DNA from: Cellulomonas sp. Leaf334
Lineage (GTDB): Bacteria > Actinomycetota > Actinomycetes > Actinomycetales > Cellulomonadaceae
Reading direction: 5' to 3'
NCBI RefSeq assembly: GCF_001424195.1
Contig: NZ_LMOO01000001.1
Location: 374,256-438,255 of the forward strand
DNA: 64,000 nucleotides
The stretch's first letter is position 1; each line of letters begins with the position of its first letter. Positions 37,272 to 47,421 of the stretch are shown piece by piece. Position numbers and translations under genes: made by a program. Below the pieces are notes generated by a model that did not search any database, was not told the DNA's origin, and was given only the letters and a program-made list of their open reading frames with translations.

Positions 37272-37631
37272 CTAGAAGAAGGTGTAGCCGTCGTCGTCGT
37301 CGGGGTCCTCGGTGGGGCCCTTCCAGTCGTCGCGGCCACGCGAGGACCACGTGCGACGCAGGTCGGCCACCCGCTGGGGACGCTCGGCCCGCAGTTCCTC
37401 GACGTCGACGTCGCCCACGAGGTCGTGCCGGAGTTCCTGCTCGCGCTGCGCCATCGCCGTGGCGAAGGTCGACCGGAACGACGCCACGGCGTGCGTCACC
37501 CGCTGGGCCCCGTCGATCGCGTCCGTCGTCCCGGCGGGCAGGTAGGTCTCCACGACCGAGCGCCCCTTGCGGACCACGACGACCGTCAGGACCACGCCGA
37601 CGGCGAGCCAGGTGAGCCGACGCCCCATCAT
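37272..37631 (-). CDS. Small membrane-anchored protein, unknown function
   Basis: 119 aa. One N-terminal membrane helix (RLTWLAVGVVLTVVVV), then a charged, mostly helical cytoplasmic region and an acidic C-terminus PDDDDGYTFF. Its start overlaps the stop of the DUF948-like gene. The pair sits between rpsD and alaS, a position such small genes hold in related actinobacteria (DUF6167-like by recollection). Confidence 0.75.
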   Translation of the reverse strand: MMGRRLTWLAVGVVLTVVVVRKGRSVVETYLPAGTTDAIDGAQRVTHAVASFRSTFATAMAQREQELRHDLVGDVDVEELRAERPQRVADLRRTWSSRGRDDWKGPTEDPDDDDGYTFF

Positions 37632-37996
37632 CGGCTCCGGCGCGCGCTCGCCGCGAGACCCGACAGCGCGGAGCGCACGCCGTAGGAGAACGCGGCCATC
37701 TTGATCATGGGGCCACCGACGGTGGCGGCGAACAGCGACGTGAGCGCCGAGACGTTCTCCGAGACCTGGGCAGCAGCCGTGGTGACGGTGTCGATGTTCT
37801 CCAGCTGGGTGTTCGACGACGCGACGAGCGTCGCGGTCTCGTCGAGCACCGGGACCGTGTGGTCGGTGATCTCCTTGACCGAGGTCCGCGTCTCGTCCAG
37901 CACGCGTCCGAGCTTGATCAGCGGCACCGCGAGAAAGCCCACGAGCAGCACGAACGCGATCGCGGCGATCAGTCCCGCGACGTCACCCACCGACAT
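37628..37996 (-). CDS. DUF948-like membrane protein
   Basis: 122 aa. N-terminal membrane helix GLIAAIAFVLLVGFLAVPLIKL, then a long helical region (VLDETRTSVKEITDHTVPVLDE...) typical of DUF948 proteins, ending in an Arg-rich tail. Coupled with the downstream small gene. Function unknown; related proteins are stress or envelope associated. Confidence 0.78.
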   Translation of the reverse strand: MSVGDVAGLIAAIAFVLLVGFLAVPLIKLGRVLDETRTSVKEITDHTVPVLDETATLVASSNTQLENIDTVTTAAAQVSENVSALTSLFAATVGGPMIKMAAFSYGVRSALSGLAASARRSR

Positions 37997-38060
37997 GTCC
38001 AGCCTCCTGGTTCCGGGGCCCTGGACCCCGCCGAAACCCTACCCGCCCCGCACGCACGAA

Positions 38061-38090
38061 CGCCCCGCGGCGCAGGTGCGCGGCGGGGCG
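38061..38090 (-). terminator. Terminator hairpin after rpsD
   Basis: CGCCCCGC (38061-38068) pairs with GCGGGGCG (38083-38090), with an inner GCGCA/TGCGC stem. It lies 18 bases after the rpsD stop. Confidence 0.75.
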
Positions 38091-38107
38091 TCCGGGTGGC
38101 GTTCAGA

Positions 38108-38734
38108 TCAGCGGGCGTAGTACTCGACGACCAGCTGGACCTCGCACGTCACGGGGATCTCCGCGCGCTTCGGGGCTCGCACCAGGACGGCGCTGAGCTT
38201 CTCGAGCTGCACGTCGAGGTAGCCCGGGACCGTCGGGAGCACGTCGCGGTGCGCACCGGCGGCGGCGACCTGGAACGGCACCGTGGCCTGGCTCTTCGGC
38301 TTGACCTGGAGCGTCTGGCCCGGCTTCACGCGGAAGGAGGGGCGGTCCACGATCTTGCCGTCGACGAGCAGGTGACGGTGCACGACGACCTGGCGCGCCT
38401 GCAGGATGGTGCGGGCGAAGCCCGAGCGCAGGACGAGGGCGTCCAGGCGGGTCTCGAGGTTCTCGACGAGCGCCTCACCGGTCAGGCCCGGGGCCTTGCG
38501 GGCGTCCTCGTACGCACGAGCCATCTGCTTCTCGCGCAGCGCGTACTGAGCGCGCAGACGCTGCTTCTCCCGCAGACGGACCGCGTAGTCCGACTCGGTG
38601 CGGCGACGCGCACGGCCGTGCTCGCCGGGGGGGTACGGCCGCTTCTCGAAGTGCTTGACGGCCTTGGGCGTCAGCGCGAGGCCGAGGGCGCGGGAAAGGC
38701 GCACCTGGCGACGCGAGCGGGTCACGCTGCTCAC
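38108..38734 (-). CDS. rpsD: 30S ribosomal protein S4, zinc-free type
   Basis: 208 aa from GTG 38734, with AGGAAG 7 bases upstream. N-terminus SSVTRSRRQVRLSRALGLALTPKAVKHFEKRPYPPGEHGR lacks the CxxC-type zinc site found in the zinc-binding form. S4 RNA-binding domain from about residue 95 (LETRLDALVLRSGFARTILQARQVVVHRHLLVDG). Encoded alone, outside the main ribosomal protein cluster, with a long leader. Confidence 0.95.
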   Translation of the reverse strand: MSSVTRSRRQVRLSRALGLALTPKAVKHFEKRPYPPGEHGRARRRTESDYAVRLREKQRLRAQYALREKQMARAYEDARKAPGLTGEALVENLETRLDALVLRSGFARTILQARQVVVHRHLLVDGKIVDRPSFRVKPGQTLQVKPKSQATVPFQVAAAGAHRDVLPTVPGYLDVQLEKLSAVLVRAPKRAEIPVTCEVQLVVEYYAR

Positions 38735-38907
38735 AGAGTTACTTCCTGTCGTTGTAGACGTCACACCCGGAAGCGGAGATGTTCCGCCGGGCGTGGGGCC
38801 GACCGTGGATGCGTCGCGTCTGTTCTCGACGCTGGCTAAGGCCCCAGGTGGCCGTCCGAACCGGGGCGTGAGACCACACCCGTCCAGCGGACGACTCCGA
38901 CACCCTA
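38735..38907 (-). promoter_or_regulatory. rpsD promoter and long 5' leader
   Basis: A -10-like TAGGGT (38907-38902, minus strand) lies about 165 bases before rpsD, leaving a long untranslated leader. S4 represses its own synthesis in other bacteria by binding such leaders; I see no fold that proves this here. Confidence 0.4.
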
Positions 38908-38917
38908 CCGTGCCGCG

Positions 38918-38930
38918 CGGGGTTTCCCCG
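38918..38930 (-). terminator. Short hairpin after rarA
   Basis: CGGGG-TTT-CCCCG, a 5-bp stem with a 3-base loop, directly after the rarA stop. Short, so moderate evidence. Confidence 0.5.
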
Positions 38931-38932
38931 AA

Positions 38933-40303
38933 TCAGGCTTGGTCGTCGAGGATCGCGCGGATCCGGTCCAGGCGTTCGGTGACCTGCCGCTCGTAGCCCC
39001 GGTCGCTCGGCTCGTAGTAGCGGGTGCCCTGCAGCTCGTCGGGCAGGTACTGCTGGGCAGCGACGGCGTGCGGCTGGTCGTGCGCGTACACGTACCTGGT
39101 GCCGTGGCCGAGCTGCTTCGCGCCCGGGTAGTGCGCGTCGCGCAGGTGTGCAGGGACGGAGCCGATCCGGCCGGCGCGCACGTCGGCCAGCGCGCGGTCG
39201 ATGCCGAGGTACGCGGCGTTCGACTTCGGCGCGGTCGCCAGGTGCACGACGGCCTCCGCGAGGATGATCCGGGCCTCGGGCATGCCGATCAGGGCCACCG
39301 CCTGCGCCGCGGCCACCGCGGTCTGCAGGGCGCTCGGGTCCGCCATCCCGACGTCCTCGGCCGCGGCGATCACGATCCGCCGTGCGATGAACCGCGGGTC
39401 CTCCCCCGCGGCGATCATCCGCGCGAGGTAGTGCAGGGACGCGTCGACGTCGGACCCGCGCATCGACTTGATGAACGCGCTGATGACGTCGTAGTGCTGG
39501 TCCCCGTCGCGGTCGTAGCGCACGGCCGCGACGTCGATCGCCCGCTCCATCGTCGCGAGGTCCACCGGGACAGGCGGGACCGCGCCGTCCTCCGAGAGCG
39601 CGGAGCCGGCGGCCGCCTCCAGGATGGTCAGTGCCTTGCGCGCGTCCCCGCCCGCGAGGCGCAGCAGGTGCTCCTCGGCCTCCTCGGTCAGGACGATCGA
39701 GCCGTCCAGCCCGCGTTCGTCCTCGACAGCGCGACGCACCAGGCGGCGGACGTCGTCGGTGTCGAGCGGCTGGAGCGTGAGCAGCAACGACCGCGACAGC
39801 AGCGGGGAGTTCACGGAGAACGACGGGTTCTCGGTGGTGGCGGCGACGAGCGTGACCCAGCGGTTCTCGACGCTGGGCAGCAGGGCGTCCTGCTGCGCCT
39901 TGGTGAACCGGTGCACCTCGTCGATGAACAGGACGGTCTCCGTGCCGTCCGTGGCCAGCCGGCGGCGCGCGTCCTCGATCACCGCCCGCACGTCCTTGAC
40001 GCCCGCGGTGACGGCCGACAGCTCGACGAACCGGCGCCCCGACGTGGCCGCGATCAGGTACGCGAGCGTGGTCTTGCCCGTACCCGGCGGACCCCAGAGA
40101 ACGACGGAGGTGGGCGCGGCCCGGCGTGCCGCCTCGTTGGCAGGCTCGACCAGACGGCGCAACGGTGAGCCGCCGACGAGCAGGTGCTCCTGGCCGGCGA
40201 CCTCCCCCAGGTCCCGCGGCCGCATGCGGACGGCGAGGGGTGCGCCCGCGCCGACGGCGGGCAGCCCGGAGGCCGTCGACGTCACGGCATCGAACAGGTC
40301 CAT
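38933..40303 (-). CDS. rarA: Replication-associated recombination protein RarA (MgsA)
   Basis: AAA+ ATPase acting at stalled forks. 456 aa from ATG 40303 ([15 protein letters not shown]), the family N-terminus; the frame is open far upstream. Walker [19 protein letters not shown], Walker [16 protein letters not shown], sensor [14 protein letters not shown], and a C-terminal MgsA domain with [33 protein letters not shown] at 6 bases before the ATG could be a -10 of a leaderless transcript. Confidence 0.95.
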   Translation of the reverse strand: MDLFDAVTSTASGLPAVGAGAPLAVRMRPRDLGEVAGQEHLLVGGSPLRRLVEPANEAARRAAPTSVVLWGPPGTGKTTLAYLIAATSGRRFVELSAVTAGVKDVRAVIEDARRRLATDGTETVLFIDEVHRFTKAQQDALLPSVENRWVTLVAATTENPSFSVNSPLLSRSLLLTLQPLDTDDVRRLVRRAVEDERGLDGSIVLTEEAEEHLLRLAGGDARKALTILEAAAGSALSEDGAVPPVPVDLATMERAIDVAAVRYDRDGDQHYDVISAFIKSMRGSDVDASLHYLARMIAAGEDPRFIARRIVIAAAEDVGMADPSALQTAVAAAQAVALIGMPEARIILAEAVVHLATAPKSNAAYLGIDRALADVRAGRIGSVPAHLRDAHYPGAKQLGHGTRYVYAHDQPHAVAAQQYLPDELQGTRYYEPSDRGYERQVTERLDRIRAILDDQA

Positions 40304-40430
40304 GCGGGCAGGGTACGCACGCGCACCCACGTCAGACCCGGTCCGACATCGATTGCGACACCGCCCTGTCCTCGCCTGCCGTCCTCGTCCGGGTGAGAAC
40401 GTGTGCGAGACGCCCGTTCCACCTGCGACG

Positions 40431-42674
40431 ATGTGCCGCGTGTTCGCCCGAGTAGGTCGCGCAGTCGCCCACCATCCCCGCCTCACCGTCGTGGCGTGGC
40501 TGGTCTTCGCCGTGCTCGGGTACGGGTTGGCCGTCCTCGGCGTGCACGGGGAGAACCTGTTCGAGCGGCTGAGCACCGGGGCGCCAGGCGTTCCCGGGTC
40601 CGAGAGCTCGGAAGCCTTCGCCATCCTCGACGAGGCCGACGACAGCGGGCCGTCGCTGACCCTCGTGCTCGACGGCGTCGACCCGGCCGACCCCGACGTG
40701 GCGACCGCGCTCGCTCCCGCGCGGGAGGACCTGGTCGCGATCGACGGCGTGGTCTCGGTGATCGATCCCCTCGCGCTGCCGGACGGTGCCGCGAACCCCG
40801 CAGCCGCGCCCCTGGTCGCCCAGGACGGTGACGGCTTCCTCGTCGTCGTCGAGCTCGCACCGGACCTGCCGGCGCAGGAGCAGGAGGCGGCCCTCGACGA
40901 GGTCGAGACGCGTCTGCTCGACATCCCGTCGGACCTCGAGGCCGTCGCGCCCGACGCGACAGGGATCGTCGGCGGGACCACGCTCATCGTCGAGGCGATC
41001 ACGGACCAGGTGGAGACGGACCTGCGGACCGGCGAGACCATCGCGCTGCCGATCGCGCTGCTCATCATGATCCTGGTCTTCGGCGGCTTCCTCGCCGCCG
41101 GGATGCCCATGGTCGGCGCGGTCGCGTCGATCGCCGGCGGCCTCGCGGCACTCCTCGGCTTCTCCTACGTGCTCGACCTCGACTCGTCGGTCGTCAACAT
41201 CGTCACCGTGCTCGGCCTCGGTCTCTCGATCGACTGGGGCCTGCTGATGGTGTCGCGGTTCCGCGAGGAGCTGCACCACCTGGTCGACGACGACGGAGGT
41301 GCCCGGAGCCGACGGCGACGCGGTGACGGGGCCGTGCTCACCGCGATCGAACGCACCATGGCGACCGCGGGCCGCACCGTGACGTTCTCGGCCCTCATCG
41401 TGGCCATCTCGATCGCCGGGTTGCTCGTCTTCGAGCCACCGATCCTGCGCGCGTTCGGTGCAGCGGGGGTCGCCGTGATCGTCGTGGCGGCCGCGACCGC
41501 GCTGACCCTCGTCCCGGCGCTGCTCGTCCTCGCGGGGCGGCGCATGATCCGGCCGAGCATCCTCGCCCGCATCCCCGGGCTGCGCGGCCTCCTCGCCCGT
41601 ACCGCCGACGTGCAGACAGAGGAGGGCGTGTTCTCGCGCCTCGCCGGGTGGGTACAGCGGCGGCCGTGGCGGGTGCTGCTCGGGTCGCTGGCCGTGCTCG
41701 GGATCCTGGCGCTCCCGCTGGCTCACCTCGAGCTCCGGAACTCGACGACGGAGCTGCTTCCCGCGGGGAGCGCCCAACGAGAGTTCGTCGACACGCTCGC
41801 ACGCGACTACCCGGCCGCCTCGACCCCCGCGATCACGGTCGTCGCGCAGACCTCGCTCGACGAGGCGACAGCGTGGGCCGAGAGCCTGGAGGACCTCGAC
41901 GGCGTCGCGTCCGTCGACCCGCCGACCCCGGTCGACTCCTACGTCGTGGTCGGTGTCCGGCCCGCCACCGACGACCCCGGCGATGCGGTCGCCCGTGACG
42001 TGGTGCACCAGATCCGCGCCCTCGACGCACCCTTCCCCACGTGGGTGACCGGCCAGGCTGCCTCCCAGATCGACTTCACCGCTGCCGTCATGGAGCGGGC
42101 ACCCTGGGCGGTCGGGATCGTCGCCGTCGCGTGCCTCGTGCTCCTGTTCCTGATGACCGGGTCGGTCGTCGTGCCGGTCAAGGCACTGGTCACCAACGTG
42201 ATCTCGCTGGCGGCGTCGCTCGGTGTCCTCGTCTGGGTGTTCCAGGACGGGCACCTGTCCGGCGTGCTGGACTTCACGCCCACCGGCGGCATCGAGACGT
42301 ACGTCATCGCGCTGGTGATCGCCTTCGGGTTCGGGCTCGCGATGGACTACGAGGTGTTCCTGCTGTCCCGGATCAAGGAGCTCGTCGACGAGGGCGTCCC
42401 CAACGACCGCGCGGTGCGGCTCGGCCTGCAGCGGTCCGGGCGCATCATCACGTCGGCCGCGCTCATCGTCATCGTGGTGTTCGCGGGCTTCGTGGCCGGC
42501 GAGCTGCTCGTGATCAAGGAGGTCGGCTTCTCCCTCGCCGTCGCCGTGCTCATCGACGCGACCCTGGTGCGGATGCTCCTCGTGCCGGCGACCATGACGA
42601 TCCTCGGACGCGCCAACTGGTGGGCCCCGCCGTTCCTGCGGCGCGCGCACCGGCGCGTCTCGATCAGGCACTGA
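40431..42674 (+). CDS. MMPL-family RND transporter
   Basis: About 747 aa from ATG 40431; a GTG nine bases on is an alternative and no clear ribosome binding site separates them. Twelve hydrophobic segments in two groups (1+5 and 1+5) with large extracytoplasmic loops, and [21 protein letters not shown] and [19 protein letters not shown] as the paired TM4 motifs with the proton-relay Asp. MMPL proteins of this type export lipids or hydrophobic compounds. Likely cotranscribed with the small gene at 42684. Substrate unknown. Confidence 0.9.
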   Translation: MCRVFARVGRAVAHHPRLTVVAWLVFAVLGYGLAVLGVHGENLFERLSTGAPGVPGSESSEAFAILDEADDSGPSLTLVLDGVDPADPDVATALAPAREDLVAIDGVVSVIDPLALPDGAANPAAAPLVAQDGDGFLVVVELAPDLPAQEQEAALDEVETRLLDIPSDLEAVAPDATGIVGGTTLIVEAITDQVETDLRTGETIALPIALLIMILVFGGFLAAGMPMVGAVASIAGGLAALLGFSYVLDLDSSVVNIVTVLGLGLSIDWGLLMVSRFREELHHLVDDDGGARSRRRRGDGAVLTAIERTMATAGRTVTFSALIVAISIAGLLVFEPPILRAFGAAGVAVIVVAAATALTLVPALLVLAGRRMIRPSILARIPGLRGLLARTADVQTEEGVFSRLAGWVQRRPWRVLLGSLAVLGILALPLAHLELRNSTTELLPAGSAQREFVDTLARDYPAASTPAITVVAQTSLDEATAWAESLEDLDGVASVDPPTPVDSYVVVGVRPATDDPGDAVARDVVHQIRALDAPFPTWVTGQAASQIDFTAAVMERAPWAVGIVAVACLVLLFLMTGSVVVPVKALVTNVISLAASLGVLVWVFQDGHLSGVLDFTPTGGIETYVIALVIAFGFGLAMDYEVFLLSRIKELVDEGVPNDRAVRLGLQRSGRIITSAALIVIVVFAGFVAGELLVIKEVGFSLAVAVLIDATLVRMLLVPATMTILGRANWWAPPFLRRAHRRVSIRH

Positions 42675-42683
42675 GGAGGCACG

Positions 42684-43040
42684 GTGACGCGATCGTGGGC
42701 TGTCGACCGGGTGCCCTACGTGCGTGCCCGGTGGGTCGCACGAGGTGCCAGCGTCGGGTTCACGGTCCTCGCCGTGATCCTGGCCCGCGCCGTCGCCGTC
42801 CTCGTCGGCACCGGCGGGATGGCCCCGCTCGCCATGCTGCCGTTCCTCGCGCTCTGCACCGTGGCCGTGCTGGGGTGGATCGTGCTGGGGCGGCTCTGGC
42901 GACGCGTCGGCGACCTGCGTCCCGTCGTCCTGCCGGTGGACGCCGGGGCGGGTGCGCTCCAGGGTGCGCCGGAACGTGATGCCGCCGACGGACACCACCG
43001 GTCCCTGAGCGGCGAGCTCGAACCGCCGACCCGGTGGTGA
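42684..43040 (+). CDS. Small membrane protein of unknown function
   Basis: 118 aa from GTG 42684, which has a strong GAGGAGG 5 bases upstream. Two hydrophobic segments (FTVLAVILARAVAVLV and LAMLPFLALCTVAVLGWIVL) followed by a hydrophilic tail. Nine bases after the MMPL gene, so probably cotranscribed and possibly an accessory to it. Confidence 0.65.
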   Translation: MTRSWAVDRVPYVRARWVARGASVGFTVLAVILARAVAVLVGTGGMAPLAMLPFLALCTVAVLGWIVLGRLWRRVGDLRPVVLPVDAGAGALQGAPERDAADGHHRSLSGELEPPTRW

Positions 43041-43052
43041 CCCGCCCCACGG

Positions 43053-43811
43053 TCAGGCAGGCGGGCGCTGCGTCCCGGCCGGGGAGAACGACGTGAACTC
43101 GGCGTCGGTGCGGAACCCGAGCCGTCGGTAGATCCGCCGGGCGACGTCGTTCTGGGCGTACATGCCCAGCGACACCCACGACGCGCCCGAACGCAGCCCG
43201 GCGCGAACCGCCGCCGCGGTGAGGGCCGTCCCGGCCCCCGTCCCCCGCAGCGCCGGCCGGACGCCGAGCCCGTGCACGTGCCAGGACCGAGCGTCACCCG
43301 GTCCGCCACGCTCGGCCACGCCGACCACCCCGCCGAGCACACCGTCGACGTGCACGCCCCACCAGCCCAGCTCGTCCGGACCCGTCGGGTCGGCGGACGT
43401 GTCGGGGTTGGCCTCGGCAAGGCAGGCGCGGATGGCGTCCGCGTCCCGGTCGCGGTCGAGCGCGCGGACCTCGCCCTCCCCCGCAACCGCCAGCGGCAGC
43501 GTGTCCGTCGAGAGCCAGTCCCACGTGGAGAACGGCACGAGACCGAGACCGTCGAGTGTCGCCGCCCCCGGTCGTGACCCCCGCGGCACGCTCATCCAGC
43601 GGGCGGGACCGAGGTCGGCGTCGGCGACGATCCGGTCCACCTGCGCCGGAGCACCACGGCCGAGCACGGTCGGTCGGTCGGGTCCACCGATCAGCAGGAC
43701 GAGCGCGTCGTCGTCGCCGAGCACGTCGACCGCGTCCCAGCGGTGCCGCTCACCCAGCAGCATCCGGTCCTGCCGCCACCGGGGCGGCAGGACCTCGAGC
43801 ACGTCCGCCAT
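43053..43811 (-). CDS. GNAT-family N-acetyltransferase
   Basis: 252 aa. The GNAT core is in the C-terminal half: acetyl-CoA loop LGVRPALRGTGAGTALTAAAV and MYAQNDVARRIYRRLGFRTD. The N-terminal half (GGPDRPTVLGRGAP...) resembles a second, degenerate GNAT domain. Overlaps the aspS stop by one base, so cotranscribed with aspS. Substrate unknown. Confidence 0.85.
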   Translation of the reverse strand: MADVLEVLPPRWRQDRMLLGERHRWDAVDVLGDDDALVLLIGGPDRPTVLGRGAPAQVDRIVADADLGPARWMSVPRGSRPGAATLDGLGLVPFSTWDWLSTDTLPLAVAGEGEVRALDRDRDADAIRACLAEANPDTSADPTGPDELGWWGVHVDGVLGGVVGVAERGGPGDARSWHVHGLGVRPALRGTGAGTALTAAAVRAGLRSGASWVSLGMYAQNDVARRIYRRLGFRTDAEFTSFSPAGTQRPPA

Positions 43812-45580
43812 CAGGCCTCGGCTGCGGCCTTCGGCTTGGCGTCCACGCCGGCCTCGCGCCGCTGCTCCGGCGTGATCGGCGCCGGCGCGGCGGTCAACGG
43901 GTCGAACCCGCCGCCCGACTTCGGGAACGCGATGACGTCGCGGATCGACTCCGAACCCGTCAGCAGGGCCAGGATCCGGTCCCAGCCGAACGCGATCCCG
44001 CCGTGCGGGGGCGCGCCGAACTGGAACGCGTTGAGCAGGAAGCCGAACTTCTCCTGCGCCTCGTCGGGACCGATGCCCATGACGTCGAACACGCGCTCCT
44101 GGACGTCCCGACGGTGGATACGGATGGAGCCGCCGCCGATCTCGTTGCCGTTGCAGACGATGTCGTACGCGTAGGCCAGGGCGGCGCCCGGGTCCTGCTC
44201 GAACGTGTCGATCCACTCCGGGGTCGGGGACGTGAACGCGTGGTGCACCGCGGTCCAGGCGCCTCCGCCGACCGCCACGTCGTCGTCCTCGCCCGTGGGC
44301 TTGAACAGCGGGGCGTCGACCACCCAGACGAACTTCCACTCGTTCTCGTCGATGAGACCGCCCCGTCGACCGATCTCGAGGCGGGCGGCACCGAGCAGCG
44401 CCCGCGCGTCGTTGACCGACCCGGCCGCGAAGAACACCGCGTCGCCAGGGCTTGCGCCGACGGCTGCGACCAGGCCGGCGCGCTCCGACTCCGAGAGGTT
44501 CTTGGCCACCGGTCCGCCCAGCTCACCGTCCTCCCCGACCGTGACGTACGCGAGACCCTTGGCGCCGCGCTGCTTGGCCCACTCCTGCCAGGCATCGAAG
44601 CCGCGCCGCGGCGTCGAGCCCCCACCAGGCTGCACGACGGCGCCGACGTAGGGCGCCTGGAAGACGCGGAACGGCGTGTCCGAGAAGTACGACGTCAGCT
44701 CGACCAGCTCGAGCCCGAACCGCAGGTCGGGCTTGTCGTTGCCGTAGCGCGCCATCGACTCCGCGAACGTGATGCGCGGGATCGGCGTCGGCACGGTCAC
44801 CCCGATGAGGTCCCAGAGCGCGACGAGGATCTGCTCACCGAGCGCGATGACGTCGTCCTGCTCGACGAAGCTCATCTCGACGTCGAGCTGCGTGAACTCC
44901 GGCTGACGGTCCGCCCGGAAGTCCTCGTCGCGGTAGCAGCGGGCGATCTGGTAGTACCGCTCGAGCCCGCCGACCATGAGCAGCTGCTTGAACAGCTGCG
45001 GCGACTGCGGCAGCGCGTACCAGGACCCGGGCGACAGACGCGCAGGCACCAGGAAGTCGCGCGCGCCCTCGGGTGTCGAGCGCGTCAGCGTCGGGGTCTC
45101 GACCTCGACGAAGTCCTGCGCGTCGAGCACCCGCCGCGCAGCCTGGTTCGCCTTGGCGCGCAGCCGCATCGCCCGCGCGGGCGCCGGCCGACGCAGGTCC
45201 AGGTAGCGGTACTTGAGGCGAGCCTCCTCCCCCACCGTCTCGTCGAGGGAGGACGAGACCTGGAACGGCAGCGGCTCGGACTCGTTGAGCACGACGACCT
45301 GCGCGGCGACGAGCTCGACCTCACCGGTGGCCAGGTTCGGGTTCTCGTTGCCCGCGGGCCGACGACCCACCTCACCGGTGACCTGGAGCACGTACTCCGC
45401 GCGCAAGCCGTGCGCGACGGCCTCGTCGCGGACGACGACCTGGGCGATGCCCGACGCGTCCCGCAGGTCCACGAACGCGACCCCACCGTGATCGCGACGC
45501 CGGTCCACCCAGCCCGTGAGGGTGACGGTGGTGCCGATGTGCTCGGCTCGCAGCGAGCCGGCCGTGTGGGTGCGGAGCAC
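43811..45580 (-). CDS. aspS: Aspartyl-tRNA synthetase
   Basis: 589 aa bacterial-type class II enzyme from GTG 45580 with AAGGACC upstream. OB-fold anticodon domain ([24 protein letters not shown]), class II motif 2 region [29 protein letters not shown], the GAD insertion, and motif 3 GIAFGWDRI. Could charge tRNA-Asn as well as tRNA-Asp if the organism uses the amidotransferase route; not visible here. Confidence 0.97.
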   Translation of the reverse strand: MLRTHTAGSLRAEHIGTTVTLTGWVDRRRDHGGVAFVDLRDASGIAQVVVRDEAVAHGLRAEYVLQVTGEVGRRPAGNENPNLATGEVELVAAQVVVLNESEPLPFQVSSSLDETVGEEARLKYRYLDLRRPAPARAMRLRAKANQAARRVLDAQDFVEVETPTLTRSTPEGARDFLVPARLSPGSWYALPQSPQLFKQLLMVGGLERYYQIARCYRDEDFRADRQPEFTQLDVEMSFVEQDDVIALGEQILVALWDLIGVTVPTPIPRITFAESMARYGNDKPDLRFGLELVELTSYFSDTPFRVFQAPYVGAVVQPGGGSTPRRGFDAWQEWAKQRGAKGLAYVTVGEDGELGGPVAKNLSESERAGLVAAVGASPGDAVFFAAGSVNDARALLGAARLEIGRRGGLIDENEWKFVWVVDAPLFKPTGEDDDVAVGGGAWTAVHHAFTSPTPEWIDTFEQDPGAALAYAYDIVCNGNEIGGGSIRIHRRDVQERVFDVMGIGPDEAQEKFGFLLNAFQFGAPPHGGIAFGWDRILALLTGSESIRDVIAFPKSGGGFDPLTAAPAPITPEQRREAGVDAKPKAAAEA

Positions 45581-45631
45581 GGAAGGTCCTTCGGGGTCGG
45601 GAGTGGGAGCGCCCCGGAGGACGCCCGCACG

Positions 45632-45637
45632 ATCTTA
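45632..45637 (-). promoter_or_regulatory. aspS -10 element
   Basis: TAAGAT (45637-45632, minus strand) fits the actinobacterial -10 pattern TANNNT, about 52 bases before aspS. It overlaps the TAA stop of the frameshifted gene. Confidence 0.5.
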
Positions 45638-46278
45638 GTGCCCGGGTCGCGTGCGCCCCGCCGACATTTCGATGATCGTCCGGACACGGGTCACGGTCGG
45701 TGCCGCGGGGACCGAGGAGAACCCGAAGCGCACCGGGGGTACGACGGGTGCGAGGGCGCCGAGGTCGGCCGACCCCCACAGCGCCCGGACTGCCGTGATC
45801 GCGTGCTGGTCGCCGGCGACGTACCACTCCCGCCTGCCTTGACCGGCGGTGCCGCGGGTGCGGACGCCGTCGAGGAGCACGCGGGCGAACGGGTCTGCGG
45901 CGGTGGCGAGCAGTGGCGCGACGGCGTCGTGGCGCGGCATCGCACCGAGCACGCGTCCCAGTCGGGTGCGCGCGCCGATGGACACATCCGCCGTCAGCGG
46001 CCCTGCGCGCAGGCGCCAGCGCCGCCGCGCCTCGTCAGCCTGCAGCCCACCGGCACCACGTGCACCGCGTCGAACGCGTACGTGCCGGCCACGAGGTCCG
46101 CCACGTCGTCGCGAGGAGCCAGCAGCACGCGCAGCCCGTCGGCACGCTCGACCATCACGTCGGTGAAGGGACCGAGCGCCGAGGTGCGCCACCGGCCCAC
46201 GACGATCCGGGTGCCCTCCGTGGTGCCGAACCCGGCGATGTGCCCGTCGAAGGTCAGGCGGTGGGATGTCGTCGTCAC
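45635..46278 (-). pseudogene. Conserved actinobacterial protein, frameshifted
   Basis: Two halves in different frames. Frame A starts at GTG 46278 (VTTTSHRLTFDGHIAGFG) and ends at 45994 after FDAVHVVPVG. Frame B continues from about LQADEARRRWRLRAGPLT to TAA 45637-45635 (...RTIIEMSAGRTRPGH). Read as GTG-GGG-CTG at the junction, the two halves give one continuous ~214 aa protein whose style fits conserved actinobacterial proteins of unknown function; the window has only three G (positions 46046-46048). A one-base homopolymer loss explains it. Whether it is a true mutation or a sequencing error cannot be told. Confidence 0.75.
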
Positions 46279-46312
46279 GCCGTCATCGTCTCCCGAGCGT
46301 GCGTGCGGCGCC

Positions 46313-47386
46313 TCAGAACAGGACCGGTTGCGCCGCCGCGACCGTCGGCTCGAGCACGGTGAGCCCCGCCGACGCGATGCTCCCGGTCGGGTACGTCCCC
46401 TCCCCGGGCGTCTCGTACCTCCCGGCCCGGTGACCCGCCCGGTCGGCGAACCCGTGCCGCACGAGCAGCGGGCGCACCCGTTCGTCGAGCCAGCGCACGT
46501 ACTCCCGCGGTGCGTAGGCACCCCGTCCGTACAGCTCCTCGTACCGGCGCACGAGCGTGGGCGCGTGCTCGCGCAGCCAGCCGAGGAAGAGCGGCTTCAC
46601 CGGTCCACGCAGGTGCAGCGGAAGGACCGTCACACCGGTCGCCCCGGCGTCGGCCAGGTCGCGCAGCAGGGAGTCGAGGTGCCCACGGTCATCGGTCAGC
46701 CACGGCAGGACCGGTGCGACCATCACCCCGCACGGCAGCCCGGCCTCCCGCACCGCGCGGATGAGGTCGAGCCGAGCCCTGGGCGTCGGCGTGCCCGGCT
46801 CGACGGCCTGCTGCAGCGACTCGTCCCGGATCGCCAGCGAGACGCCGATCCCGACCGGGACGGTGCGTGCGACCTCCGCCAGCAGCGGCAGGTCACGACG
46901 CAGCAGCGTGCCCTTGGTCAGGATCGACAGCGGCGTGCCGCTGTTCGCGAGCGCCTCGATGATCCCGGGCATGAACCGGTACCGGCCCTCGACGCGTTGG
47001 TACGGGTCGGTGTTGGTGCCGAGCGCGACGTGCTCGCGCGCCCACGACGGCCGCGCGAGCTCCGCCCGCAGCACGTCGACGACGTTGGTCTTCACGACGA
47101 TCTGGGTCTCGAAGTCCCGCGCCGCGTCCAGGTCCAGGTACTCGTGCGTCGGCCGGGCGAAGCAGTAACCACATGCATGGAGGCAGCCCCTCGTCGGGTT
47201 CACCGTCCATCGGAACGGCATCCGTGATGCTGCCGGCACCTTGTTCAGCGCGCTCTTGCAGGAGACCTCGTGGAAGGTGACGCCCGCGAACTCAGGCGTC
47301 CGCACGCTCCGCTGCAGACCGGCGAGCGTCAGGCCGGGCAGCGCCGTTGCGTCGTCCGTCCCGATCCGCTGCGCGTCCCATCGCAT
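46313..47386 (-). CDS. Rv2578c-family radical SAM protein
   Basis: 357 aa. Radical SAM cluster motif CxxxCxxC at Cys68, Cys72 and Cys75 (GCLHACGYCFARP), preceded by SALNKVPAASRMPFRWTVNPTRG, which matches the Rv2578c group. SAM-binding regions VALGTNTDPYQ and VMVAPVLPWLTDD. The C-terminus is rich in Arg and Tyr. Physiological role is unknown. It has a LexA-type promoter, so damage induction is probable. Confidence 0.92.
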   Translation of the reverse strand: MRWDAQRIGTDDATALPGLTLAGLQRSVRTPEFAGVTFHEVSCKSALNKVPAASRMPFRWTVNPTRGCLHACGYCFARPTHEYLDLDAARDFETQIVVKTNVVDVLRAELARPSWAREHVALGTNTDPYQRVEGRYRFMPGIIEALANSGTPLSILTKGTLLRRDLPLLAEVARTVPVGIGVSLAIRDESLQQAVEPGTPTPRARLDLIRAVREAGLPCGVMVAPVLPWLTDDRGHLDSLLRDLADAGATGVTVLPLHLRGPVKPLFLGWLREHAPTLVRRYEELYGRGAYAPREYVRWLDERVRPLLVRHGFADRAGHRAGRYETPGEGTYPTGSIASAGLTVLEPTVAAAQPVLF

Positions 47387-47392
47387 GCTCTC

Positions 47393-47421
47393 ATGCGAAC
47401 ATGTGTTCGAACGCGTGTCAA
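47393..47421 (-). promoter_or_regulatory. LexA-type promoter of the radical SAM gene
   Basis: Minus strand: TTGACA (47421-47416), a 17-base spacer, then TCGCAT (47398-47393), 6 bases before the ATG. The spacer holds GCGAACATGTGTTCGA (47395-47410, plus strand), one mismatch from the actinobacterial SOS box TCGAACRNRYGTTYGA. The arrangement implies a leaderless transcript under LexA repression. The -35 overlaps the hisS stop codon. Confidence 0.75.

Noticed and set aside
40332-42998. 888-codon minus-strand open frame
   Set aside because: Antisense to the MMPL gene with Arg/His/Asp-rich text and no family features.
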